Of a stretch of DNA of 54,645 nt, positions 9,285-16,926 are shown piece by piece; within the stretch, counting starts at the first letter, position 1; every line of letters starts with the position of its first letter. The notes under the pieces are model-generated. The model worked only from the letters and a program-made list of their open reading frames with translations, made no database searches and was not told the DNA's origin. The DNA comes from an uncultured Planctomycetaceae bacterium (lineage in GTDB: Bacteria; Planctomycetota; Planctomycetia; Planctomycetales; Planctomycetaceae). Location of the stretch: assembly GCA_937916515.1 (NCBI GenBank), contig CALFSX010000078.1:1-54645 (forward strand), in the 5' to 3' direction. A program made the translations under genes and the position numbers.

Positions 9285-9714
9285 TTGTAATCGTAGGCCG
9301 TGTTGCAAAACCAGAGTCCGTGGAACTCAAATGCAGCTTACGCGTGTGATTCGAATCGAGCCACAATTTTCTGCACTGGCGTTGGTAGTGTGAGAAAATC
9401 CTGATGTTTTTGACAGCCTGACGACGGCTACTGGGTCAGATAGTTGGATTGCGCGGGTGCTGTGTTTTCTCGACACTGTGCACTTGCCCCATTTTCTCAT
9501 TTTTTTGCGGCTCGCAGAAAATAAAGCAAGCACAGGGCACGCCCGTTTGCCGCAGCGACAACGGAGAGGTTCGGCGCTTGCAACTTTCCGCTGCATTTCC
9601 ACACGCCACGCCACCGGGTCAAGGGCGAAGCCCTTGTTGGCATTGGCTATTTCGCCCATTTTCCGTACAAAACGACTGCTTCAATGACTGAGGCTTTCAA
9701 CGGAGGATTGACTG
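9285..9714. other. Intergenic region with R1 repeat copy 1
   Basis: This 430-base gap lies between two divergent genes. It holds one copy of the R1 repeat (9552-9640) and the ribosome-binding site of the GT2 gene. I find no supportable coding frame; the short frames here have no recognisable product. Confidence 0.6.
9552..9640 (+). repeat. R1 dispersed repeat, copy 1
   Basis: R1 begins with a GTAGCGACAACGGAG-like block followed by CTCGGCGCTT, has a variable middle, then CACGCCAC-GGGTCAAGG, and ends in a small hairpin AAGGGCGAAGCCCTT followed by GTTRG. Here the first block is GCAGCGACAACGGAG and the end is GTTGG. This copy lies between two divergent genes and, unlike copies 2, 3 and 5, does not overlap a stop codon. 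Confidence 0.85.
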
Positions 9715-10887
9715 ATGGCATGGATTGCTTTGGCCGTTTCAACGGCTGCTCTGTACTGGATTTACGACGGATACGCTCGGTTTCTGTCGCTTTGCGTGTC
9801 GGTTCACAGATTGTCTGGTGGGCAAGGCGCGGGCTTGAGTTCGGAGGCTGATATTGAGGCGGCTGCACTTCCAGATATGACCGTGCTGCTGACTGTTCAT
9901 AACGAACAGGACGTGATTTTGAAGCGAATCGCCAATCTTCTGGAGTGTGATTATCCGGCGGATCGTCTAAGCGTTCTGGTGGCGTCTGACGGATCAACCG
10001 ACCAAACCAGTGACCTTGTGCGATCAATTAAAGATAACCGAGTGCGACTGATTGAAACGCCCGGTTTGGGAAAAACGGGCACTCAAAATCTGGCACTGAA
10101 AAAGGTGAATTCAGATATCGTCGTTTTTACTGACGCCGATATCGTTTTCGATCATCAGTTCTTTAATCGCATCGCCGAACGCTTTCGCGATGAACGAGTT
10201 GGTGCGGTGGATGGTCGGTTGTTGTATTCAGCCAGCGCATCGGACTCTACGATAAACAGCCAGGGGTTCTATTGGAACTATGAGATGAAAGTGCGGCGTT
10301 TAGAGTCGCAACTGGGCTGGCTGGCAGTCGTTGCGGGGGCCAGTTTTGCCGTTCGTCGGGAATTGCTGCAGCCGATGGAATCTTCGATCGGAGAAGACTG
10401 TATCGTGCCGTTGGATGTGGTGAAGCAGGGTTATCTTGTTGTTCATGAACCGTCCGCGATCGCCTATAACGAATTCGAAGAAGGCGTCGGCCTGACGCTG
10501 CGTCGAAGGATTCGCCAGACTCTTCGCAACTGGCAGGGCACGTGGTCGCGTCCTGAGTTACTGAATCCGTTCCGCCATCCGTTTTATGCTTTGGCGCTGT
10601 GGTCTCACAAACTTCTACGATGGCTGTCCCCCGTGTTTTTGTTGGTGGCACTGGTTACTTCCTGTTGGCTGCTGGTCACAGTTCCCAACGTGTTTTCACT
10701 TGTGGCAGCGGCTCCGTTTTTGGCGTTGTTTGGAATGGCGGGGCTGGGTTGGGTGGCCACATCGTTCGGACGACGTATTCCCGGTACCGGAGTCGCGTTT
10801 AGTTTTCTGTTGGCGAATACCGCATTTCTGGTGGGTGTTGTAAGAGCAACATTTGGCAGCCGGATTCACGCTTATCGCAACGCCTGA
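9715..10887 (+). CDS. GT2 family membrane glycosyltransferase
   Basis: A 390-residue processive-type family 2 glycosyltransferase. The GT-A domain covers about residues 45-265, with TVLLTVHNEQD, the nucleotide-binding DGST, the metal-binding DAD (VVFTDADIVF), GEDC as the catalytic acidic motif and a terminal RQTLRNWQG block resembling QxxRW. An N-terminal hydrophobic segment (about 1-20) and three or four C-terminal membrane helices (about 290-385) place it in the inner membrane. The start is well supported by a GGAGG sequence about 8 bases upstream. It opens the polysaccharide locus and probably transfers a sugar from a nucleotide donor to a lipid-linked or growing glycan; the sugar is unknown. 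Confidence 0.9.
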   Translation: MAWIALAVSTAALYWIYDGYARFLSLCVSVHRLSGGQGAGLSSEADIEAAALPDMTVLLTVHNEQDVILKRIANLLECDYPADRLSVLVASDGSTDQTSDLVRSIKDNRVRLIETPGLGKTGTQNLALKKVNSDIVVFTDADIVFDHQFFNRIAERFRDERVGAVDGRLLYSASASDSTINSQGFYWNYEMKVRRLESQLGWLAVVAGASFAVRRELLQPMESSIGEDCIVPLDVVKQGYLVVHEPSAIAYNEFEEGVGLTLRRRIRQTLRNWQGTWSRPELLNPFRHPFYALALWSHKLLRWLSPVFLLVALVTSCWLLVTVPNVFSLVAAAPFLALFGMAGLGWVATSFGRRIPGTGVAFSFLLANTAFLVGVVRATFGSRIHAYRNA

Positions 10888-11099
10888 GAATTCAGCGATG
10901 CCCAAACTTGCGTGTTTCTTGAAATTTCGCGGGCAAAATTGGTGTTGGCCTGAATTGGCGAGTGGGTTATCCTACAGTTCCTGCGCCTTTGCTCTTGGGC
11001 TTCGTGTGGATCTGGAAGTCGACTTGGCGTTGGAAAAATCACCCGGCTGATCATGTATCAGTCGTTTTTATCTGCGAATCAACATGGAAGTTGACTTGT

Positions 11100-11840
11100 A
11101 TGAGTGCTCTTGAAACAACTGTAAAACGCGCTTTCAATCGACTGGGTTTTCGAATCAATCGACTGCCTAAAGACACGGGCGCGGCTCACGAAGAAGTACT
11201 TCCGCGAGCCACCTATGCTCCGTGGAATTCTGATACTGAGTTCGTCGAAGCGTACAAAGTCATCAAAGACTATACGCTGGTTGACAAGTATCGATGCTTC
11301 GAATTGTGGCAGGTGGCCGCTCAGGTTTCCAAGCTGACTCAGGGAGCGATTCTGGAAGTCGGCGTGTGGCGAGGCGGCACGGGAGCGTTGATTGCTCGAC
11401 AGGCCGCCAACTGCGGCATCAATGAAAAAGTTTACCTGTGCGACACGTTTTGTGGCGTTGTGAAGGCCACAGAAAACGACGAGACCTATCAGGGCGGAGA
11501 ACACAGCGACACGTCGATTCCGTTGGTTGAAGGTCTCATGAAGAAGATGAACCTTACGAACACAGAGATTCTGCAGGGCATCTTCCCTGATGACACCGGA
11601 CATCTTGTGCAGGATCAGGTGTTCCGCCTTTGCCATATCGACGTCGACGTTTATCAGTCTGCCAAAGAAGTGAACGAATGGGTTTGGGACCGACTTGTCC
11701 CTGGCGGCATTGTGGTTTACGACGACTACGGTTTTCAGGCCTGCGATGGCATCACAAAGTGCGTGGAAGAACAACGAACGAAGAATGATCGAGTCGTCTT
11801 TCACAACCTGAACGGCCATGCTGTGGTCGTGAAGCTCTGA
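11100..11840 (+). CDS. TylF/macrocin O-methyltransferase-like protein
   Basis: A 246-residue class I SAM-dependent methyltransferase of the TylF (macrocin O-methyltransferase) family. Motif I is GAILEVGVWRGGTGALI, and CDTFCG follows. The Asp-rich metal-binding region appears as HIDVDVYQ, and the late GGIVVYDDYGF is the family signature. The ATG at 11100 is chosen because the 46 residues that could precede it are not family-like. In polysaccharide loci such enzymes methylate hydroxyls of sugar residues, and that is the likely role here. The 212 bases between the GT2 stop and this start hold no gene. Confidence 0.88.
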   Translation: MSALETTVKRAFNRLGFRINRLPKDTGAAHEEVLPRATYAPWNSDTEFVEAYKVIKDYTLVDKYRCFELWQVAAQVSKLTQGAILEVGVWRGGTGALIARQAANCGINEKVYLCDTFCGVVKATENDETYQGGEHSDTSIPLVEGLMKKMNLTNTEILQGIFPDDTGHLVQDQVFRLCHIDVDVYQSAKEVNEWVWDRLVPGGIVVYDDYGFQACDGITKCVEEQRTKNDRVVFHNLNGHAVVVKL

Positions 11841-11876
11841 AGTTTTCAACGCTCGTCCCTTAACTGTAATTTCGCC

Positions 11877-12287
11877 ATGGATGGTGCAGTGACAAGTCAA
11901 CTTACGATTTCTCCCAAAGCTCTGGAAGACAATCTTTCCAGCGGTGACGCGGTCATCAATTTTTCGTTCGACACATTGACGTGTGATGCGCAGTTTGTGT
12001 CTTTCGCTGAAAATGGTCAGGCGTTGTTGAGCTTCGGTGCGGCGACTCCTGTTGGACAAACCGCTGATTCGGCAGCTTTGGTATCGTTGCTAAGCGACGA
12101 CGTGCGGCGGTTTGTTGTTGTTTCCGACGGCGGCACGGCAGCAGTGAAATTCGCTTCCAGTCTTGCAGCAGCCGGGATCGCTCACAAGCTGCTGCTGTTG
12201 GCGGAAGACTGCAACGCGGATGCGTTCATGGATGAAGAAGATTCAGAAGCTGTCGCCGAACGCCTGCGACAACTTGGTTATATTTAG
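11877..12287 (+). CDS. Small hypothetical protein in polysaccharide locus
   Basis: A 136-residue protein that I cannot assign. It begins 36 bases after the methyltransferase stop, in the same direction. The sequence has an N-terminal part with alternating hydrophobic strands, then a Rossmann-like strand-helix-strand pattern (RRFVVVSDGGTAAVKFASSL, then AGIAHKLLLLAED) and an acidic end (MDEEDSEAVAERL). It has no signal peptide, Cys or membrane helix. Codon use resembles its neighbours, so I take it as a genuine gene. Confidence 0.65.
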   Translation: MDGAVTSQLTISPKALEDNLSSGDAVINFSFDTLTCDAQFVSFAENGQALLSFGAATPVGQTADSAALVSLLSDDVRRFVVVSDGGTAAVKFASSLAAAGIAHKLLLLAEDCNADAFMDEEDSEAVAERLRQLGYI

Positions 12288-12330
12288 TGTTCCGAAAGTT
12301 TTGTTTGCGTTCAAACGGAACTCAGAATCT

Positions 12331-12437
12331 GGCTTCTAGAAGCCGCGAACTTGTCCACATTGGGTCAAGTTTTCTGAGCGACGTAGTCGCGTTTCCGAGC
12401 GGTAGCTCGAATGGTTTGAGGCACAGCCTCATTGGAT
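12331..12437 (+). repeat. R2 multi-hairpin repeat, copy A
   Basis: The core at 12340-12437 contains four consecutive short inverted repeats. They are AACTTG/CAAGTT with a 12-base loop, GCGAC-GTA-GTCGC, CGAGC-GGTA-GCTCG, and TGAGGC-ACA-GCCTCA. The start is preceded by a perfect palindrome GGCTTCTAGAAGCC (12331-12344). A near-identical copy follows directly as a tandem repeat with a period of 103 bases. Confidence 0.9.
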
Positions 12438-12442
12438 TTTTA

Positions 12443-12540
12443 AAGCCGCGAACTTGTCCACATTGGGTCAGGTTTTCTGAGCGACGTAGTCGCGTTTCCG
12501 AGCGGTAGCTCGAATGGTCTGAGGCACAGCCTCATTGGAT
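12443..12540 (+). repeat. R2 multi-hairpin repeat, copy B
   Basis: This is the second member of the tandem pair, nearly identical to copy A with only a few substitutions. One of them (CAAGTT to CAGGTT) still allows a G-T pair in the first stem. It ends 20 bases before the chosen start codon of the phosphodiesterase gene, so it lies in that gene's leader. Confidence 0.9.
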
Positions 12541-12560
12541 TGTGAAAGTTGAGCAACGGA

Positions 12561-13847
12561 ATGCCTAACTTGTTCCTGCTGGGAATCGACGGTTTGCCAC
12601 GATGGATGTGGCAGCAGTTTGCTGATTCGGGCGTTATGCCAAACAGTAAGCCGCTGCTTGAATCTGGTTCGTTGGTGCCGATGAAGTCTGCGATGCCGGA
12701 GGTTTCTTCTGCGGCGTGGGCGTCGATTGTGACTGGCGAAAATTCGGGTGGGCACAATGTCTATGGATTTACAGACCTGATTGACGGCAGCTACACGTTG
12801 GGCTTCACGTCGTCGCGTACGTTTCGAGCAAAACCATTCTGGCAACGAGAAGGCGCTGGCCCGTCGTTGATTATGAACGTGCCTCAGACTTATCCCGCTC
12901 AACCACTGGACGGCATGCTGGTTTCCGGATTTGTCGCGCTGGATCTGAAGAAGGCCGTTTACCCGGCTGAACAACTTCCGTGGCTGGAACAGGTCGGCTA
13001 TTCGATCGATGCAGACATGTCATTGGTTCAAAAGGGCAAGGCTGAGTTCGTCGCTGAGTTGCACAAAGTGATGGCGATCCGGTGCGAAGCGTTGCATCAT
13101 CATTGGGATCGGGAAAGCTGGCAGCAGATCATGTTTGTGCTCACCGGCACTGATCGGTTGAATCATTACCTGTGGGAAGACTTTGAAGACACATCGTCGC
13201 CGTTCCATCAGACGTTTCTGGATTTCTATCACGAGGTCGATGTTCAGATCGGTCGAATCGTCGAGCGTCTGGACGACAACACAACTCTGGCTGCCGTGTC
13301 GGATCATGGCTTTGCGGCTCAGAAGATCAGCGTCAATTTGAACTGTTTGCTGGCCGAAAACGGCTTCCTGCAACTTCGAGACTCAGATCGTCCGTCGTAC
13401 ATCGACATGACGGCAGACACGACGGCCTTTGCGATGGATCCGGGCAGAATTTACCTGCATCGAGAAGGCCGACATCCTCGCGGAACTGTTAACGACGAAA
13501 ACGCTGAAGAGCTGATGAAGAAGCTAACCACGTTCTTTCTGAATACGGAAGTCGGCGGACGAAAGATTGCCACGGAAGTTCATCGAGGCAAAGACATTTA
13601 CAGCGGCCAGTTTGCTCACCGAGCACCCGATTTGGTGCTGATGGGAGCGGAAGGCGTCGCTTTGTCCGGTCGCATGAATCTGACTGAGTTAATCGAACAA
13701 ACATCCATCAACGGCAAGCATACATACGAAGAAAGTTCGTTCTTTGTGCGAGGCAATAACATCGGGCAGATCCCGGACGACATGAAAGTAGAAAACGTAC
13801 TGGACGTCATCATGCCCAAAGCACAGGCCATGCAGCGAGCAGCGTAG
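12561..13847 (+). CDS. Alkaline phosphatase-superfamily phosphodiesterase
   Basis: A 428-residue protein of the type I phosphodiesterase/nucleotide pyrophosphatase branch of the alkaline phosphatase superfamily. The first metal-binding Asp is in LFLLGIDGLPRW. The nucleophile region is MPEVSSAAWASIVTGE. The late metal-binding motif is AAVSDHGFAAQ, and a His-containing C-terminal block (GQFAHRAPDLVL) follows. No signal peptide is visible, so it is probably cytoplasmic. The ATG at 12561 is preferred over a TTG at 12549. Its place among polysaccharide genes suggests action on a phosphodiester or a nucleotide-linked intermediate; the substrate is unknown. Confidence 0.85.
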   Translation: MPNLFLLGIDGLPRWMWQQFADSGVMPNSKPLLESGSLVPMKSAMPEVSSAAWASIVTGENSGGHNVYGFTDLIDGSYTLGFTSSRTFRAKPFWQREGAGPSLIMNVPQTYPAQPLDGMLVSGFVALDLKKAVYPAEQLPWLEQVGYSIDADMSLVQKGKAEFVAELHKVMAIRCEALHHHWDRESWQQIMFVLTGTDRLNHYLWEDFEDTSSPFHQTFLDFYHEVDVQIGRIVERLDDNTTLAAVSDHGFAAQKISVNLNCLLAENGFLQLRDSDRPSYIDMTADTTAFAMDPGRIYLHREGRHPRGTVNDENAEELMKKLTTFFLNTEVGGRKIATEVHRGKDIYSGQFAHRAPDLVLMGAEGVALSGRMNLTELIEQTSINGKHTYEESSFFVRGNNIGQIPDDMKVENVLDVIMPKAQAMQRAA

Positions 13848-13858
13848 GGCTTCGTTTC

Positions 13859-14320
13859 TAACCGCAGAGTGCGCAAAGAACGCAGAGGTGAACTTAGGTG
13901 CAGGATAGTGATCAGTTAACAAGACAGGTGATCGGTTTGGCAATGAAGGTTCACTCAGCACTTGGACCTGGGTTGTTGGAATCCGCGTACGAAGCGTGTC
14001 TTGTCCACGAACTAAGAAAACACGAACTCAAACATCAATCTCAAGTGGAGTTGCCAATCAATTACGATGGAGTCGAAATTCACGCGGGTTACCGCTTGGA
14101 TATTTTGGTCGAAAACCAACTAATTATTGAATTGAAAGCAGTCAGCTCCATAACGGATGTTCATCGAGCTCAGCTGTTGTCCTATTTGAAGCTCAGCAAT
14201 ATTAAGGTCGGACTTCTGATCAATTTTCATGTGCCTCAACTTAAACAGGGCATTGTAAGACTCGTTAATAATTTCTAACAACATTCTAATCTCTGCGTTA
14301 CTCCGCGACCTCTGCGGTTA
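13859..14320. mobile_element. GxxExxY cassette with inverted-repeat ends
   Basis: The unit is bounded by perfect 11-bp inverted repeats, TAACCGCAGAG at 13859-13869 and its complement at 14310-14320. Inside these is a second pair, AACGCAGAG and CTCTGCGTT. It encloses one gene, for a GxxExxY protein, and has no transposase. Similar CTCTGCGGTTA-type sequences flanking GxxExxY genes recur in many bacterial genomes (recalled, not checked here), so this looks like a small mobile or mobilised cassette inserted in the polysaccharide locus. Confidence 0.6.
13898..14278 (+). CDS. GxxExxY family protein (PD-(D/E)XK-like)
   Basis: A 126-residue member of the GxxExxY family. The naming motif is GLLESAYE at about residues 27-34, preceded by the typical VHSALGPG. 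The pattern YRLDILVENQLIIELKAVSS contains an acidic D-x(n)-E-x-K arrangement like a PD-(D/E)XK nuclease core. The start is a GTG at 13898; an in-frame ATG at 13943-13945 would remove part of the conserved helix. The biological role of the family is not established; a nuclease or DNA-binding role is suggested only by the fold. The gene sits alone between inverted repeats and has no functional tie to the sugar genes around it. Confidence 0.9.
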   Translation: MQDSDQLTRQVIGLAMKVHSALGPGLLESAYEACLVHELRKHELKHQSQVELPINYDGVEIHAGYRLDILVENQLIIELKAVSSITDVHRAQLLSYLKLSNIKVGLLINFHVPQLKQGIVRLVNNF

Positions 14321-14348
14321 ATCCGACTGCTCGAATCGTCAAAATCTC

Positions 14349-15845
14349 ATGACTGAAACAAATTGTCACAACGCGAATCAAACCTGCTGGAGCTGTCCGG
14401 CGGTGGAATTTAAGGGCCACGTCGACTTCCGCGCGTGTGGGCAGGCGGCGTTTCGCAAGGCGGCTCAGGGGCAGTTGGTTGTGGAATGCAAGCGGCGTCC
14501 TGAGATCGGCTATTTTGATCCGACGTCGATCACGTTTGAACAATGCACCGAATGGAAAGAAACGGACTGCGGCTATCTGCTGGATGGCATGCGAGTTCTA
14601 ATTCTTGGGATGGACGGCTATCTTGGCTGGCCCCTTGCACTGAAACTGGCCAAGCTGGGTTGCAAGGTCTACGGCATCGACAACATGCTGCGGCGCAAGT
14701 TGGTTGAAGAACGCGGCGCTCAGTCGGTTATCCCGATTCAAACGATGGAAGATCGAGTCAAAGCGGCCAACGAACATCTGGGCGTGGACATCGATTTCCG
14801 CGAAATGGATTTGATGGACCGCGATGCACTGTTTGCATACATCAAGGAAGTGCAGCCCGAATCGATTGTGCAGTTTGCTGAAATCCCCAGTGCTCCATAC
14901 AGCATGGCGGACGTTGACAAGGCCGTAAATACGATCCAGAACAACGTTGTCGGAACTCTTGGCCTGCTGTTTGGAGTTCGCGATCATGCTCCCGATGCTT
15001 CGATTATTAAGCTTGGAACAATGGGCGAATATGGCAGCCCGCTGACAGGGCGACCACTGTTTGAAGGTTTGTTCCCGGGCGATGCTGTTCTGCAATACAA
15101 AGGGCAGGAATGGAGCCTTGGCGGAGAATTGACTCCTCGCGATCCCGTCAGTTTTTATCATGTCAGCAAAGTGCAGGGCACGTTCAGTGTTTACGAAGCC
15201 TGCAAATACTGGTGGCTGCGAAGCTACGACGTGATGCAGGGCGTGATCTACGGAAATCACTCAGACGAACTTGCCGCCGACCCGTCACTCGCAACACGTT
15301 TTGATATCGACGAATGGTGGGGCACTGTTGTGAACCGCTTTGTGGCTCAGGCTGTGATTGGAATGCCGCTTACGATTTACGGGAGCGGAAATCAGCTTCG
15401 AGGTTACATCACCTTGAAAGACGCGATGCAGTGTATTACTCGATTGATTGCTGCACCGCCGGAACCCGGTCAGTACGACGTCGTCAATCAGGTGACGGAT
15501 GTATTGTCTGTGCGGCAGATTGCACAGACAGTGGCAAAAATCGGAGCCGAATTCGGGCTGGATACAGAAGTTCAGCGTATCGAAAATCCAAGAGTTGAAG
15601 CAGAAGAGCATCCGTACGAAGTCATTCATGAAAAGCTAAGTCAGCAATTTGGGTTCGCTTCTGAATCGTCGCTCGAAGAAGAGGTTCGCGGCTTGTTCAA
15701 GGTGTTGATGACGCCGGAATCCATCGAACGTATTAAGCAGCAGGAATCAAAGCTGTTCCCGAAGACTCGCTGGTCGGGTGAAGAAGATGAGTTGAAGGTT
15801 TTGGAAACCTGGAAACCAAGCGAAGTTGCCAAAGGCGCGGCGTAA
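14349..15845 (+). CDS. SQD1-like NAD-dependent epimerase/sulfonate synthase
   Basis: A 498-residue protein of the extended SDR family. From about residue 81 it matches the UDP-sulfoquinovose synthase (SQD1) pattern: MRVLILGMDGYLGWPLA for NAD binding, FAEIPSAPYSM, LGTMGEYGSP, the SFYHVSKVQG catalytic Tyr-x3-Lys, QGVIYGNHSDE, TRFDIDEWWGT and GSGNQLRGYITLKDAMQC. SQD1 makes UDP-sulfoquinovose from UDP-glucose and sulfite, so this enzyme may make a sulfonated nucleotide sugar, though a related epimerase role is possible. About 80 extra N-terminal residues contain seven Cys (CWSC, RACG, ECKR, EQCTEW, TDCG and one near the start), absent from ordinary SQD1. A thioredoxin gene follows by 19 bases. 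Confidence 0.88.
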   Translation: MTETNCHNANQTCWSCPAVEFKGHVDFRACGQAAFRKAAQGQLVVECKRRPEIGYFDPTSITFEQCTEWKETDCGYLLDGMRVLILGMDGYLGWPLALKLAKLGCKVYGIDNMLRRKLVEERGAQSVIPIQTMEDRVKAANEHLGVDIDFREMDLMDRDALFAYIKEVQPESIVQFAEIPSAPYSMADVDKAVNTIQNNVVGTLGLLFGVRDHAPDASIIKLGTMGEYGSPLTGRPLFEGLFPGDAVLQYKGQEWSLGGELTPRDPVSFYHVSKVQGTFSVYEACKYWWLRSYDVMQGVIYGNHSDELAADPSLATRFDIDEWWGTVVNRFVAQAVIGMPLTIYGSGNQLRGYITLKDAMQCITRLIAAPPEPGQYDVVNQVTDVLSVRQIAQTVAKIGAEFGLDTEVQRIENPRVEAEEHPYEVIHEKLSQQFGFASESSLEEEVRGLFKVLMTPESIERIKQQESKLFPKTRWSGEEDELKVLETWKPSEVAKGAA

Positions 15846-15864
15846 CAAAATCAACGGATAGAAA

Positions 15865-16200
15865 ATGCAGATCACAGACGCAACATTTGAAGAAACGGTT
15901 CTGAAGTCAGAGCAACCTGTGCTGGTCGACTTTTGGGCTTCCTGGTGTCCTCCCTGCAAAATGATGCAACCGCTGGTTGATCGGATGCATAAGGAGTTCA
16001 TCGATAAAGGTACTGCCAAAATCGTGTCGATCAACATTGATCAAAATCCGCAGGCAGCGTCCGAATACAAAATTTCCGGTGTGCCGACTTTTTTGTCATT
16101 CAGCCAGGGGCAGGAGATTGCTCGCAAAACAGGCGCGCTCACTGAGAATCAGCTGCGTTCGATGATTGAAACTGCGACTCAGCAGTCAAAGGCCGCTTAA
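15865..16200 (+). CDS. Thioredoxin with CPPC active site
   Basis: A 111-residue cytoplasmic thioredoxin with the active site WASWCPPCKMM and the cis-proline segment SGVPTFLSF. The usual thioredoxin motif is WCGPC; here the second position is Pro, which in thiol-disulfide proteins tends to alter redox potential. There is no signal peptide. It begins 19 bases after the SQD1-like gene and precedes a sulfotransferase-like gene, so it is probably co-transcribed with sulfur-handling enzymes. A role in supplying reducing power to sulfate/sulfite metabolism or to the Cys-rich extension of the SQD1-like protein is inference. Confidence 0.92.
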   Translation: MQITDATFEETVLKSEQPVLVDFWASWCPPCKMMQPLVDRMHKEFIDKGTAKIVSINIDQNPQAASEYKISGVPTFLSFSQGQEIARKTGALTENQLRSMIETATQQSKAA

Positions 16201-16260
16201 GAACAGTTTTTGAATGGTTGCATTGGGGTAAACGAAGACTCGATAGAAGTTGGAATACTG

Positions 16261-16857
16261 ATGTCTTTGGAACGTTATGAAAAGATTGTCATCGTCACGG
16301 GTTTGCCCAGATCCGGCACGTCCATGATGATGAAAATGCTGGAAGCCGGCGGAGTTACTCCGCTGTGTGATGGCCTGCGTTCTGCCGATTCTGACAATCC
16401 CAATGGCTACTACGAATTCGAACCCGTCAAGCAGACTCGCAGTGATGCCAGTTGGCTGGACGAGGCACCCGGCAAGGCTGTCAAGATGGTTTACAGTCTG
16501 TTGTATGACCTGCCTGTTGATCGTCAATACGAAGTGATCTTCATGCGACGCGAACTGAACGAGATTCTTGCGTCTCAAAGCCAGATGCTGCAAAACATGA
16601 ACATCGTGTCAGGCGTTGACGACTGCCGCATGGCAAAGCTGTTTGAACGCGAGATTCTCCGGTTTCAGCAGTGGCTGTCGACCGCGTCACATATCAACAG
16701 CGTCGAAGTACGCTACAACGACGTCGCATCAGGCTCTGAGCACCCCATCAATTCAATTAACGAACATTTGGGTGGCACGTTAAACGTCGCTGCCATGTTG
16801 TCCGTGGTCGATTCCTCTCTTTACCGAAATCGCTCGGCGGCATCCACTGCTGCGTGA
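16261..16857 (+). CDS. Sulfotransferase-like P-loop protein
   Basis: A 198-residue protein with the sulfotransferase 5'-phosphosulfate-binding loop near the N-terminus (IVIVTGLPRSGTSMMMKML) and a YEVIFMRRELNEILASQ segment that corresponds to the 3'-phosphate-binding region. The ATG at 16261 is preferred over a TTG at 16210 because it places the P-loop at the usual distance from the start. It is shorter than a typical sulfotransferase (about 250-300 residues) but appears complete. It likely transfers sulfate from PAPS to a sugar, although P-loop relatives with other roles exist. Confidence 0.78.
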   Translation: MSLERYEKIVIVTGLPRSGTSMMMKMLEAGGVTPLCDGLRSADSDNPNGYYEFEPVKQTRSDASWLDEAPGKAVKMVYSLLYDLPVDRQYEVIFMRRELNEILASQSQMLQNMNIVSGVDDCRMAKLFEREILRFQQWLSTASHINSVEVRYNDVASGSEHPINSINEHLGGTLNVAAMLSVVDSSLYRNRSAASTAA

Positions 16858-16926
16858 TTTCAACCCTTCTTTTATCTCTCCTTCTGAGCATCCTGCTCGT
16901 TGATCTCAACAACAAGGCGTCAAAAC

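Noticed and set aside
11079-12059. 326-residue minus-strand frame
   Set aside because: It lies antisense to the TylF-like gene, whose motifs are unmistakable; long antisense frames are common at this base composition.
12331-12540. Idea that the R2 tandem pair is a CRISPR array or riboswitch
   Set aside because: There are only two copies with a 5-base gap and no variable spacers, so it is not CRISPR. No known riboswitch core was recognised, and a third copy lies between convergent gene ends, where a leader riboswitch makes no sense.
14598-15260. 220-residue minus-strand frame
   Set aside because: It is the shadow of the SQD1-like gene, without any recognisable motif.
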